The notes beneath the pieces were generated by a model that was given only the letters and a program-made list of their open reading frames with translations, searched no databases and was not told where the DNA came from. A DNA stretch of 20,276 nucleotides from an uncultured Oscillospiraceae bacterium (GTDB lineage Bacteria; Bacillota; Clostridia; Oscillospirales; Oscillospiraceae), in NCBI GenBank assembly GCA_944385455.1, contig CALWXI010000156.1:1-20276 (forward strand), written 5' to 3'. The position numbers were made by a program, and so were the translations under genes. Below, one piece after another: positions 5,943 to 13,642 of this stretch (its first letter is position 1; each line of letters starts with the position of its first letter).

Positions 5943-7337
5943 GTGATCTTCAGCAGTCTGACTTTTCTCTTTGCGTACCTGCCGGTGACGCTGGCGGTGT
6001 ATTTTTTGACGCCGCTGCGCTGGCGAAACTGGGTCTTGCTGGCGGTGAGCCTGTTTTTCTATGGCTGGGGAGAACCGGTGTATATCCTCATCATGTTCCT
6101 CTCCATCCTCATCGACTACACCCACGGTATGCTGGTGGAGAAATACCGGTCCGATGACCGAAAGGCCCGGTGGTTCGTGGCGCAGTCGGTGATCTTCAAT
6201 CTGCTGCTGCTGGGATTTTTCAAGTACTGGGATTTTCTGGCGGCAAACCTTTCGCTGATCCCTGGGGTCCGCGTGCCGCAGCTGGGCATTCCGCTGCCCA
6301 TCGGCATCTCCTTTTTCACCTTCCAGACCATGAGTTATACCATCGATGTCTACCGCCAGGATGCGCCGGTGCAGCGGAACATGGTGAAATTCGGCACGTT
6401 CGTCACCATGTTCCCACAGCTCATTGCGGGCCCCATCGTCCAGTACAAGACGGTGGCTGCCGCCTTGGAGCACCGGGTGAATACCACGGAGGATTTCGCC
6501 CGGGGCGCGGGCCGGTTTACGGTGGGCCTTGCCAAAAAGGTGCTGCTGGCCAACTCCATCGGCGCGCTGTGGGAGGAGTGCCTGGCGGCCCAGGCCGCGG
6601 GTACGCTGACGGCGGTGAGCGGATGGCTGGGGCTGCTGGCCTTTGGCTTCCAGATCTATTTCGACTTCTCCGGATATTCCGATATGGCCATCGGTCTGGG
6701 ATACATGTTCGGCTTCCGGTTCGACGAGAACTTTCGGTATCCATATCTGGCGTCCTCGGTGTCGGAGTTCTGGCGGCGCTGGCACATGTCGCTTACCGGC
6801 TGGTTCCGGGACTATCTCTATATTCCCCTGGGCGGCAACCGCCACGGTACAGCGAAGACCCTGCGCAATCTCTTCCTGGTGTGGTTCTGCACAGGCTTCT
6901 GGCACGGGGCCAGCTGGAACTTCGTGCTCTGGGGGATGTACTTCTTCCTCTGGTTCCTGTTGGAGCGGTATCTGCTGCGGGGCGTCCTGGATCGGATGCC
7001 CGCTATGGTGAAGCATCTCTATACGCTGGTGGTGGTGTTCGTTGGCTGGGGCATCTTCGCCATGGAGGATCTGGGGGTGTGCGGCCGGTATCTGGCCGCG
7101 TGCTTCGGCGGAGCTCCCGTTTGGAGCGCGGCGGACGGCTTCCGGCTGCGGAGTTATGCTGTGACCTTCCTGGTGCTGATTCTGGCCTCCACCACCCTAG
7201 GCAGGGACGCCTGGGAGAAGGCGCCGGAGAAGGCACGGCGGGTGCTGATGCCGGTTTTGATGTTCCTGGGGCTGGTGGTCTGCACCGCGTATCTGGTGGA
7301 CGGCAGCTACAATCCCTTTTTGTATTTCCGGTTCTGA
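5943..7337 (+). CDS. MBOAT-family membrane O-acyltransferase (AlgI/DltB-like)
   Basis: A 464-residue polytopic membrane protein that would move an acyl (probably acetyl) group across the membrane for transfer to a surface polysaccharide. The GTG start at 5943 is chosen because AAGGAGGG (5927-5934) precedes it and the product then begins MIFSSLTFLFAYLPVTLAVYF, the usual AlgI-type N-terminus. Hallmarks: FQTMSYTIDVYR, MFPQLIAGPIVQY, FWRRWHMSLTGWFRDYLYIPLGG (His281) and FWHGASWNFVLWG with the invariant MBOAT His321. Multiple membrane helices are evident. It is paired 15 nt upstream of a DHHW protein, the common AlgI/AlgJ-like arrangement. The polymer acylated is not shown by the sequence. Confidence 0.92.
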   Translation: MIFSSLTFLFAYLPVTLAVYFLTPLRWRNWVLLAVSLFFYGWGEPVYILIMFLSILIDYTHGMLVEKYRSDDRKARWFVAQSVIFNLLLLGFFKYWDFLAANLSLIPGVRVPQLGIPLPIGISFFTFQTMSYTIDVYRQDAPVQRNMVKFGTFVTMFPQLIAGPIVQYKTVAAALEHRVNTTEDFARGAGRFTVGLAKKVLLANSIGALWEECLAAQAAGTLTAVSGWLGLLAFGFQIYFDFSGYSDMAIGLGYMFGFRFDENFRYPYLASSVSEFWRRWHMSLTGWFRDYLYIPLGGNRHGTAKTLRNLFLVWFCTGFWHGASWNFVLWGMYFFLWFLLERYLLRGVLDRMPAMVKHLYTLVVVFVGWGIFAMEDLGVCGRYLAACFGGAPVWSAADGFRLRSYAVTFLVLILASTTLGRDAWEKAPEKARRVLMPVLMFLGLVVCTAYLVDGSYNPFLYFRF

Positions 7338-7352
7338 GAGGAGGCGCGTTTC

Positions 7353-8468
7353 ATGACAAAACGATACAGCCGCTTTCTCACGGTGTGCTTCTGCCTCTTT
7401 CTGGGAGGGCTCCTGATCTGGCACATCGCGCTGCCGGACCGGGACCGCTCGGAGGTGGAGAACAGGACGCTGGCCCAGGTGCCGCAGTTTTCCTGGGAGG
7501 CACTGGTGGACGGCAGCTACACCGCGGCGGTGGAGGAATATTTTGCCGATCAGTTTCCCCTGCGGGACGGCTGGACGGGTCTGAAGGCCCGGGTGGAGCA
7601 GCTGGCGGGGAAGGAGCTGTTCAACGGCGTGTACCTGTGCGGCGATACTCTGATCTCCAAGGTGGAGGCACCGGCGGAGGGACAGGTGGAGAAAGACCTC
7701 TCCTATGTGCTGAGGCTGTCGGAAAAGACCGAGGTCCCGGTATACCTGGGACTGATCCCAACCGCAGCGGAGATCTGGAAAGACAAGCTCCCCGTCGGGG
7801 CGGAGAGTTGGGACCAGACGCAGCTTCTGGAGGCGGCAGAAGCCACGGGACTTCCCACAGTGGACTTTGCTGCGGCTCTGGAGGCTCATGCCGATGAGGC
7901 GATCTTCTACCGCACGGATCATCACTGGACCACTCTGGGGGCCTTCTACGGGGCCAACGCTCTGCTGGAGCGTCTTGAACAGCCCCTGCTGGAGATGGAG
8001 GACTTTACCCCCGAGGTGGTGAGCCGGGACTTCAACGGTACGCTGTACTCCACCTCCGGCATCCACTGGCTGACGCCGGACACCATGGAGTTCTGGGGCC
8101 GGGAGGACGGCCTCTCCGTCACCTCCTGGCGCACGGGAGAGGCCCAGCCCGGCGTGCTGTATGACCGGAGCTATCTGGAAAAGAAGGACAAATATTCCGC
8201 CTTCCTGGGCGGCAACCAGCCGCTTTGTGTGATCCGCAACGAGGCGCGGCCGGAAGGAGAGAAGCTGCTGCTGGTGCGGGACTCCTACTCCGACGCCCTG
8301 GCGCCGCTGCTGGCCGGACGGTTTTCGGAGATCCATCTGGTGGACCTGCGGTACTACCGCCTGCCTCTGACACAGTATGCCGCGGAGAACGGCATCGACC
8401 GCATCGTGGTGCTTTACAGCGCCCAAAATTTTCTGACGGATCAGAATCTGGTGCTGCTGGCCCAGTGA
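7353..8468 (+). CDS. DHHW-family protein (AlgJ/AlgX-like acyltransfer partner)
   Basis: A 371-residue extracytoplasmic protein anchored by an N-terminal hydrophobic segment (about residues 8-26). It carries DHHW at 189-192 in FYRTDHHWTTLGAFYGANAL, the catalytic Asp-His of the SGNH-like AlgJ/AlgX fold, and a later VRDSYSDALAPLL segment that matches the conserved nucleophile-serine block (D-S-Y). ENRTLAQ and ADQFPLRDGW near the N-terminus are also family landmarks. It should take the acyl group delivered by the upstream MBOAT protein and place it on a cell-surface glycan. GAGGAGG lies a short way before ATG 7353; the 15-nt gap indicates one transcript. A perfect terminator overlaps the stop. 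Confidence 0.9.
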   Translation: MTKRYSRFLTVCFCLFLGGLLIWHIALPDRDRSEVENRTLAQVPQFSWEALVDGSYTAAVEEYFADQFPLRDGWTGLKARVEQLAGKELFNGVYLCGDTLISKVEAPAEGQVEKDLSYVLRLSEKTEVPVYLGLIPTAAEIWKDKLPVGAESWDQTQLLEAAEATGLPTVDFAAALEAHADEAIFYRTDHHWTTLGAFYGANALLERLEQPLLEMEDFTPEVVSRDFNGTLYSTSGIHWLTPDTMEFWGREDGLSVTSWRTGEAQPGVLYDRSYLEKKDKYSAFLGGNQPLCVIRNEARPEGEKLLLVRDSYSDALAPLLAGRFSEIHLVDLRYYRLPLTQYAAENGIDRIVVLYSAQNFLTDQNLVLLAQ

Positions 8469-8502
8469 AGAAAAACCGCGCCGTACGGCGCGGTTTTTCT
8501 TC
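8467..8502. terminator. Bidirectional terminator
   Basis: A perfect 16-bp inverted repeat (8467-8482 with 8487-8502, loop GTAC) has A5 on the left and T5 on the right, so it can terminate both the DHHW gene (+) and the rhodanese gene (-). It overlaps the stop codons of both genes by one or two bases. Confidence 0.93.
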
Positions 8503-8896
8503 AATCGGAAACGATCTCGTAGGGCCAGTCCTGAATGCCGCCGAAGTCGGAGACATTGGCGTATCCCAGCTTCAAAAGCCGGGCCGCGGCAGCGGCGCTG
8601 CGGCGGCCGGACTGGCAGTAGACCAGGATCTCCGCCTCCTTGTCCGGCAGCACGGCGGCTGCCTTTGCGGAAAGCTCCTTCACCGGCAGGCAGACGGCGC
8701 CCGGGATATGGCCGGATGCAAACTCCTCTTCCGTCCGGACATCCAGCAGCGTCACCGCAGCGCCGGAGTCCAGCCGTTCCCAGACTTCCTGCATCGTCCG
8801 TTTCGGCGCGGATGCGCCGGGCATTCTGGCGTTGTAGAACCTGAGCACGGCCACCGCGCAGACGATCAGCGCGGCCAGCGCGAAAAAATCTTTCAT
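8501..8896 (-). CDS. Membrane-anchored rhodanese-like protein
   Basis: A 131-residue protein with an N-terminal membrane segment (about 3-20, FFALAALIVCAVAVLRF) and one rhodanese domain. LDVRTEEEFASGHIPGAVCLPV (51-72) and the active-site loop Y-C94-QSGRRS are intact, so persulfide carriage on Cys94 is possible. Such proteins transfer sulfur or act in redox or cyanide chemistry; the actual substrate is unknown. ATG 8896 is chosen because AGGAGGG lies about 7 nt upstream; a longer frame to 8935 lacks such a site. It stands alone, convergent with the DHHW gene and divergent from pcrA. Confidence 0.88.
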   Translation of the reverse strand: MKDFFALAALIVCAVAVLRFYNARMPGASAPKRTMQEVWERLDSGAAVTLLDVRTEEEFASGHIPGAVCLPVKELSAKAAAVLPDKEAEILVYCQSGRRSAAAAARLLKLGYANVSDFGGIQDWPYEIVSD

Positions 8897-8980
8897 TCCC
8901 GCTCCCTCCTTGTGGGAAAGTATACCTGAAATCATGGAAAAAGGGAAGGGAAAGTTTGTCTTCTGCCTGAAAACCCACGG

Positions 8981-9009
8981 TTGACCCGGATTGGATTTTG
9001 CCGTAAAAT
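8981..9009 (+). promoter_or_regulatory. pcrA promoter
   Basis: TTGACC (8981-8986) and TAAAAT (9004-9009) with a 17-nt spacer, 32 nt before ATG 9042. No LexA box is visible here. Confidence 0.75.
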
Positions 9010-9041
9010 GAAGGACGAATTTATAGAAGACTGGTGAACAT

Positions 9042-11549
9042 ATGACTGACTTCGACCAACGCTACATTGCCGCCCGGCGGGCGGTCATCGCCGCGGACCT
9101 GCGGCGGCTCAATCCCATGCAGCGCCAGGCCGCCATGACCACGGAGGGGCCGCTGCTGCTGCTGGCGGGCGCCGGCAGCGGCAAGACCACGGTGCTGATC
9201 CAGCGGGTGTATAATCTCCTGACTTACGGCCGGGGCAGCGACTCAAGCGACGTGCCCCCCTGGGCCGCGGAGGAGGATCTGGCTTTTCTGGAGAGCTTTC
9301 CCCAGCGTCCGGACGAATACCAGGTGGAGCGGGCCCGGCGGCTGTGCGCGGTGGATGTGCCCCGGCCCTGGGAGATCCTGGCCATCACCTTCACCAACAA
9401 AGCTGCCGGAGAGCTGAAGGACCGTCTGGCGGCCCGGCTGGGTCCGGTGGCAAACGACGTGTGGGCTTCCACGTTCCACTCCGCCTGCGTGCGGATTCTG
9501 CGTCGGGATATCGACCGTCTGGGCTTTGACAAGGACTTTACCATTTACGACACGGATGATTCCAGGCGGGTGATCCGGGACATCGTCAAGGAGCTGAATC
9601 TGGATGAGAAGGCCTTCCAGCCCAAGACCATCTTGAGCATCATCAGCGCTGCCAAGGACAATTATGAAAGCCCCGCTGCCTTTGCAAAAAAGCACGAAGG
9701 GGAAAACGACTGGAAGCTGAGCCGCATTGCCAAGGTATACGAACGGTATGCCCAGAAGCTGCGCGCCGCAAACGCCCTGGACTTTGACGACCTCATCTAC
9801 CACACTGTCACGCTTTTGCAGCGGGAGCCGGAGGTGCTGGCCTATTACCAGAACAAGTTCCGCTACGTGCTGGTGGACGAGTACCAGGACACCAACCACC
9901 TCCAGTATCTGCTGACAGGGCTGCTGGCAGGAGGGAGGCGGAACCTCTGCGTGGTGGGCGATGACGATCAGTCCATCTATCGCTTCCGGGGCGCCAACAT
10001 TGAGAACATCCTCAGCTTTGAAAAGTAGTATCCGGACGCCCGCACCATCCGTCTGGAGCAGAACTACCGCTCCACGCAGAACATTCTGGACGCGGCCAAC
10101 GCCGTCATCCGAAACAACGTGGGCCGCAAGGGAAAGACCCTGTGGACGGAGAACGGCGCCGGGGATCCCGTGACGGTGAAGACCGCCTTCAACGAGACCG
10201 ACGAGGCCAACTACGTGGTGGGGGACATCCTCATGGGGGTGAGCCGGGGCCGGAGCTTCCGGGACTGCGCCGTGCTCTACCGGATGAACGCACAGTCCAA
10301 CGCCCTGGAATACGCCATGAAGCGCAACGGAATCCCCTACAAGGTGGTGGGAGGCATGAAGTTCTTTGACCGGGCGGAGGTGAAGGACATGCTCTCCTAC
10401 CTGTGCGTGCTGAACAACCCCCTGGACGACCTCCGGCTGCGGCGGATCGTGAACAACCCGCCCCGGGGCATCGGCGCCACCACGCTGGACAAGGTGGCGC
10501 TTCTCGCGGAGAGCCAGGGGGCCAGCCTCTATGAGATCATCCGCAACGCGGACCTCTTCCCGGAGCTGAAAAGCGCCGCTTCCAAGCTCCTGAAGTTCGC
10601 GGACCTCATCGACTCCCTGCGCCGCAAGGGCGCGGAGCTGGCCCTGCCGGAGTTTTACGACGCCGTGTGCGAGCAGAGCGGCTATGTCAAGGCCCTGGAG
10701 GAGAAGAACGACATGGAGAGCCGGGGCCGCATCGAAAACGTCCAGGAATTGAAGTCCAACATCCTGGGCTTTTTGGAGCGGGACCCGGAGGACGCCACCC
10801 TGGCGGGCTTCCTCAATGAGATCGCGCTGTATACGGACCTGGACAGCGTGGAAAACAGCGACGAGTGCGTCACCATGATGACCATCCACTCCGCCAAGGG
10901 CCTGGAGTTCCCAGTGGTGTACGTGGTGGGCATGGAGGAGGGGGTGTTCCCCGGCTCCTCCGCCCAGTACGACCCGGAGGAGCTGGAGGAGGAGCGGCGG
11001 CTTTGCTATGTGGCCATGACCCGTGCCCGGGAGAAGCTGACCCTCACCAACGCCCGCCAGCGGATGCTCTACGGCCGCACTGCCGCCAACCGGGCCTCCC
11101 GGTTCCTGGAGGAGATCCCGGAGGAGAACATGCGCTGGGAGAGCAAGCCCCAGCCCCGCTTCGGCGGCATGGAGCAGGACGCGACGTTCGGCGGCGACCG
11201 CTGGGACGGCGGCGTTTCCGGCAGCTGCGGCACTTCCTTCCGTGCAGCTCCGAGCCCGGCCCGTCCGGCAGGTGGGTATTCGTCCGGCAGCGCGTGGAGC
11301 GGCGGCTCCGCCTCACGCCGGGAGACGGCGGCCCCGGTCCGCCGGTCCGCTGCCCGGAGCGGAGGGACCTCCGCGCCGCTGATGCAGCTGCAAAAGGGCG
11401 ACATGGTGGAGCACACCGCCTTCGGGCGGGGCATGGTCCTCTCCGTGCGTCCCATGGGCGGCGATGCGCTGGCGGAGGTGGCCTTCGACAAGGTGGGGGC
11501 CAAGAAGCTGATGCTGAGATCCGCGGGGGCCCACATGAAAAAGCTGTGA
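9042..11549 (+). pseudogene. pcrA: DNA helicase PcrA/UvrD, interrupted by an in-frame amber codon
   Basis: A superfamily 1A helicase reading frame of 835 codons plus stop, split at codon 329 by TAG (10026-10028). Before it: Q-motif region NPMQRQA, Walker A AGAGSGKTT (42-50, Lys48), motif Ia ITFTNKAA, motif II DEYQDT (279-284) and motif III VVGDDDQSIYRFRGA. After it, in the same frame: LEQNYRSTQNIL, VVYVVGMEEGVFP, AMTRAREKLTLT (motif VI) and the C-terminal Tudor-like domain (GDMVEHTAFGRGMVLSV). Nothing else is damaged. PcrA unwinds DNA in repair and removes stalled RNA polymerase; it is essential in Bacillus. An extra segment of about 40 residues (62-105) separates motifs I and Ia. If TAG stops translation, the 328-residue fragment holds only part of the motor. 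A downstream ATG (10119) has no role I can support. Confidence 0.85.
10026..10028 (+). other. In-frame amber codon in pcrA
   Basis: The frame reads Phe-Glu-Lys-TAG-Tyr-Pro-Asp-Ala-Arg and stays open in the same frame for another 506 codons. One C-to-T change from CAG (Gln) would explain it. Whether it is a true nonsense mutation, a suppressed codon or a sequencing error cannot be decided from this sequence. Confidence 0.9.
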
Positions 11550-11554
11550 AAAAG

Positions 11555-11590
11555 GGGCGGTATGGCGTTGGACCATACCGCCCTTTTCTT
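11555..11590 (+). terminator. pcrA terminator
   Basis: GGGCGGTATGG (11555-11565) pairs perfectly with CCATACCGCCC (11573-11583) around 7 nt, followed by TTTTCTTC. Confidence 0.93.
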
Positions 11591-11599
11591 CGGCATGGA

Positions 11600-11628
11600 C
11601 TGACATTCCATAAATTACCTGTTAAAAT
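11600..11628 (+). promoter_or_regulatory. Promoter of the small-ORF unit
   Basis: CTGACA (11600-11605) and TAAAAT (11623-11628) with a 17-nt spacer, placed directly after the pcrA terminator and 48 nt before the 19-codon ORF. A small GGAGC/GCTCC hairpin (11643-11658) lies in the leader. Confidence 0.65.
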
Positions 11629-11676
11629 TATGCTAAGAAAACGGAGCCGTGCAGCTCCTTGGAGGGGGTGTTTCCG

Positions 11677-11736
11677 ATGGGCCGCAGACAGTCTGTGTTT
11701 TATCCCAACGGGGACGTTGTTGTGGAGTATGCTTAA
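11677..11736 (+). CDS. Very short ORF (19 residues), possible leader peptide
   Basis: ATG 11677 to TAA 11734-11736 encodes MGRRQSVFYPNGDVVVEYA, preceded by GGAGGGGG (11661-11668). It lies between a good promoter and a small membrane protein gene 18 nt further on. I recognise no family. The good ribosome site argues for translation, but an ORF this short can occur by chance, so it is marked tentative. It could be a leader peptide controlling the next gene. Confidence 0.4.
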   Translation: MGRRQSVFYPNGDVVVEYA

Positions 11737-11754
11737 TAAGGAAGGGAGCGACTC

Positions 11755-11931
11755 ATGAGTATTATCCATTGGATCATTGTTGCGGGCTCCGCGGGGATCG
11801 TTCCCAGCTTTTACGCGCTCATGAAGAAGGATGAGCCGCCTGAAAAGAAGCGGGCCCGCATGATCTTTCTTTCCTGTTATGTGGTGATGATCGTCTTCAT
11901 CCTGGTGAATCTGCACCGGATTTACGCGTGA
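11755..11931 (+). CDS. Small membrane protein, 58 residues, two predicted spans
   Basis: ATG 11755 has GGAAGGGAG upstream (about 11740-11748), and the frame ends in TGA 11929-11931. The product begins MSIIHWIIVAGSAGIVPSFY (span 1, about 2-22), has a charged loop KKDEPPEKKRARM, and a second hydrophobic stretch IFLSCYVVMIVFILVNL (about 37-53). The positive loop suggests both ends face outside and the loop inside. No family is recognised. It is expressed with the 19-codon ORF from the promoter at 11600-11628 and ends at a bidirectional terminator, so it appears to be an independent unit. Composition is less GC-rich than its neighbours. Confidence 0.65.
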   Translation: MSIIHWIIVAGSAGIVPSFYALMKKDEPPEKKRARMIFLSCYVVMIVFILVNLHRIYA

Positions 11932-11950
11932 TGGGAAGAAAGTGACAATG

Positions 11951-12003
11951 ATTTAAAAACAAAGGTCCCGCCGCCGGCGATCGTCGGCGGCGGGACCTTT
12001 GTT
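11951..12003. terminator. Bidirectional terminator
   Basis: A 19-bp perfect stem (11958-11976 with 11985-12003) around an 8-nt loop. On the minus strand it is followed by TTTTTAAAT, a good T-tract for the five-gene minus-strand operon; on the plus strand the arm ends in CCTTTGTT and stops the small membrane protein gene. Confidence 0.9.
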
Positions 12004-13021
12004 CATTCGTCACGTTCCGCCTCATCGGCCTCCTGGGCCACCAGCTCCTCCCGGGGCAGGTCCTTGGGAAACTGCACGCACAGCACCGCCTGGGGATAGT
12101 TGTAGGAGATGGCGGCGTGGCGGCCGCGCTTCTGCGCCGCCTCCTCCAGGGTGCGCACCAGTTCTGCAAGGATGTCCCGGTTCAGCGTGCCGCCCCGCCA
12201 GTGGAACACGAAGGGCAGCCCCTTGCGCAGGGGCATCTGGGCCCGTTTGCACACCTCCTCCGCGGTGGTGAAGGAGCGTTTCTGGAGCTGGTAATACGTG
12301 TGTTTTCCGTCCGGGCAGGCCGGCAGGGGATAGAGGGGGACCTGGTGGTCCCGGAAGAGACGCTTGTCGTCCAGGTTGAAGTAATCGTACCGGAGGATGC
12401 CGTCCTCTCCCAGGGAGTTGTCGAAGGTGGCGTCCAGATGGTAATACTGCCCGTCCAGCTTCAAAATGTTCCAGGCATGGCGGTATTTCACGCCGTGCTC
12501 CGGGTTTGCCTCGGAGACGGCGATCATGCACCAGATGCCCAGGGTGTCACAGAGGATCTTCACCGTCTTGGCGATGCCCTCGCACACCCCCACGCCGTTG
12601 GTGAGGGGACCGATGATCTCGTGGGAGTAGGGCTTTTTCAGCTTGTCGTAGCGGACGTTGGCGCAGATGAAATCATGGATGGCCTGCTCCTGGTCCCAGA
12701 CGCTGCCGCCACGCAGGGGACGGGTCAGCTTTTCCACCCGGGCGGCCAGGGCCTTCTGATGGTCCCGGATCTTGGATTTTTCAAAAAGGTATTCCGGCAG
12801 CAGCTCCACATTTTCCGCTCCCGGGGCGTAACGGTAGGAAAAACCGGAGACATAAAAGATCTCCGGACAGTCCAGACGCAGCTGGAAAAAGAGGTCGGTG
12901 AGGACGCTCCCGTCCAGCCGGGGCACGGAAAGGCGGGCAGCAGCGCGGAAAATCCGGCCTTCATGGCGTGATACGCCGATTGGGCAGACTTGTTCAGGTG
13001 CTGATAGTAGTATGCTTCCAT
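12003..13021 (-). pseudogene. Transglutaminase-fold protein with a 1-nt frameshift
   Basis: Start ATG 13021 (AAGGAAG upstream, overlapping the stop of the pentapeptide gene) encodes MEAYYYQHLNKSAQSAYHAM.., then the coherent sequence continues in another frame as SVPRLDGSVLTDLFFQLRLD.. to the stop at 12003. The span is 1019 nt, one short of a multiple of three; one extra A in the AAA at 12929-12931 (T on the coding strand) would restore a 339-residue protein. The transglutaminase-like catalytic core is intact: Cys in GVGVCEGIAKT (codon 12582-12584), His in RHAWNI (12477-12479) and Asp in YHLDATFDN (12432-12434). Such proteins are cysteine peptidases or crosslinkers; substrate unknown and no signal peptide seen. 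The break may be a real lesion or a homopolymer error. Confidence 0.75.
12929..12931 (-). other. Apparent -1 frameshift site in the transglutaminase gene
   Basis: The coding strand reads GCC TTT CCG TGC CCC. Adding one T gives GCC TTT TCC GTG CCC CGG (A-F-S-V-P-R), which joins the two coherent frames. I see no classical slippery heptamer. Confidence 0.7.
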
Positions 13022-13033
13022 GGGCTTCCTTTC

Positions 13034-13642
13034 TCAGACCACCTCGATGCCCAGAATCCGGGCCACCACGGCGGCCTGGGAGGCGTTGATCCGGGCGCCA
13101 CGCAGCTCGGCACAGCTCTGGGAGAGGGAGATGCCGTCCAGCGTGCAGGAGGAGAGGTCCAAGCCGGAAAGAATGGTGCGGAACAGCTCCGCGCCCGAAA
13201 GATCCACCTTTTGGAAGGAGGTCCGGCTGAGTTTGGCGGATGACAAGGCGGTCTCCCGGAGACAGCAGTTCTGCAGGACGGTGCGGTCCAGAACGATCTC
13301 GGTCAGATTGGCGTAAGGGAGGCGGCAGTCCCGCAGAACACAGCTTTTGAGGCGGCAGCGGCGCAGGTCCGCGCCGTCGGCCCGGCAGTCCTCCAGCAGG
13401 ACGTCCTTCCAGTATCCGGCGGCAAAGCGGCAGCGGTCGAAGCGGCAGCGGCGGAAGACGCAGCCATATAAGGCGGCATGGCTGAAGTCGCACTGAGAGA
13501 AGGTGCAGCTGATGAAAACGCTCTCCCGGAATTCAAGCTCTGTCAGATCCAGCTCCCGGCAGCCGGCATGACTCAGCTCGAGAGGCACCAGGCTTCCATC
13601 CTCCTCACGGGCGGCGGCTGCCGCGGCGGCCAGAGGGTCCAT
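13034..13642 (-). CDS. Pentapeptide-repeat protein
   Basis: A 202-residue protein built of tandem five-residue units with hydrophobic or aromatic centres, for example ELDLTELEFRESVFISCTF, CRFDRCRFAAG, GADLRRCRLKSC and LSGAELFRTILSG. This predicts a right-handed quadrilateral beta-helix over most of its length after an Ala-rich start. It is unusually Cys-rich for the family. Members include DNA-gyrase-protecting Qnr/MfpA proteins and many of unknown role; nothing here singles out gyrase binding. ATG 13642 abuts the stop of the upstream aldolase (TAAATG), and its stop overlaps the ribosome site of the transglutaminase gene, so translation is coupled on both sides. Confidence 0.85.
   Translation of the reverse strand: MDPLAAAAAAAREEDGSLVPLELSHAGCRELDLTELEFRESVFISCTFSQCDFSHAALYGCVFRRCRFDRCRFAAGYWKDVLLEDCRADGADLRRCRLKSCVLRDCRLPYANLTEIVLDRTVLQNCCLRETALSSAKLSRTSFQKVDLSGAELFRTILSGLDLSSCTLDGISLSQSCAELRGARINASQAAVVARILGIEVV

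Noticed and set aside
5334..7016. A 560-codon open frame on the minus strand
   Set aside because: It is antisense to the lipoprotein and MBOAT genes, with His/Gln/Pro-rich composition typical of the shadow of GC-rich coding DNA, and lacks any known motif.
7197..8978. A 593-codon open frame on the minus strand across the DHHW and rhodanese genes
   Set aside because: It covers genes with clear domain signatures on other frames and has no recognisable domain or ribosome site.
9243..10889. A 548-codon open frame antisense to pcrA
   Set aside because: Shadow of a high-GC coding frame; the plus strand shows the complete set of helicase motifs.
10119..11549. A separate helicase gene starting at ATG 10119
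   Set aside because: It is in frame with the upstream helicase half, starts after the NYRST motif and has no good ribosome site; it is the rest of pcrA after the amber codon.
12915..12945. Programmed -1 frameshifting in the transglutaminase gene
   Set aside because: No X-XXY-YYZ slippery heptamer or clear downstream structure at the join; a base deletion or sequencing error is simpler.
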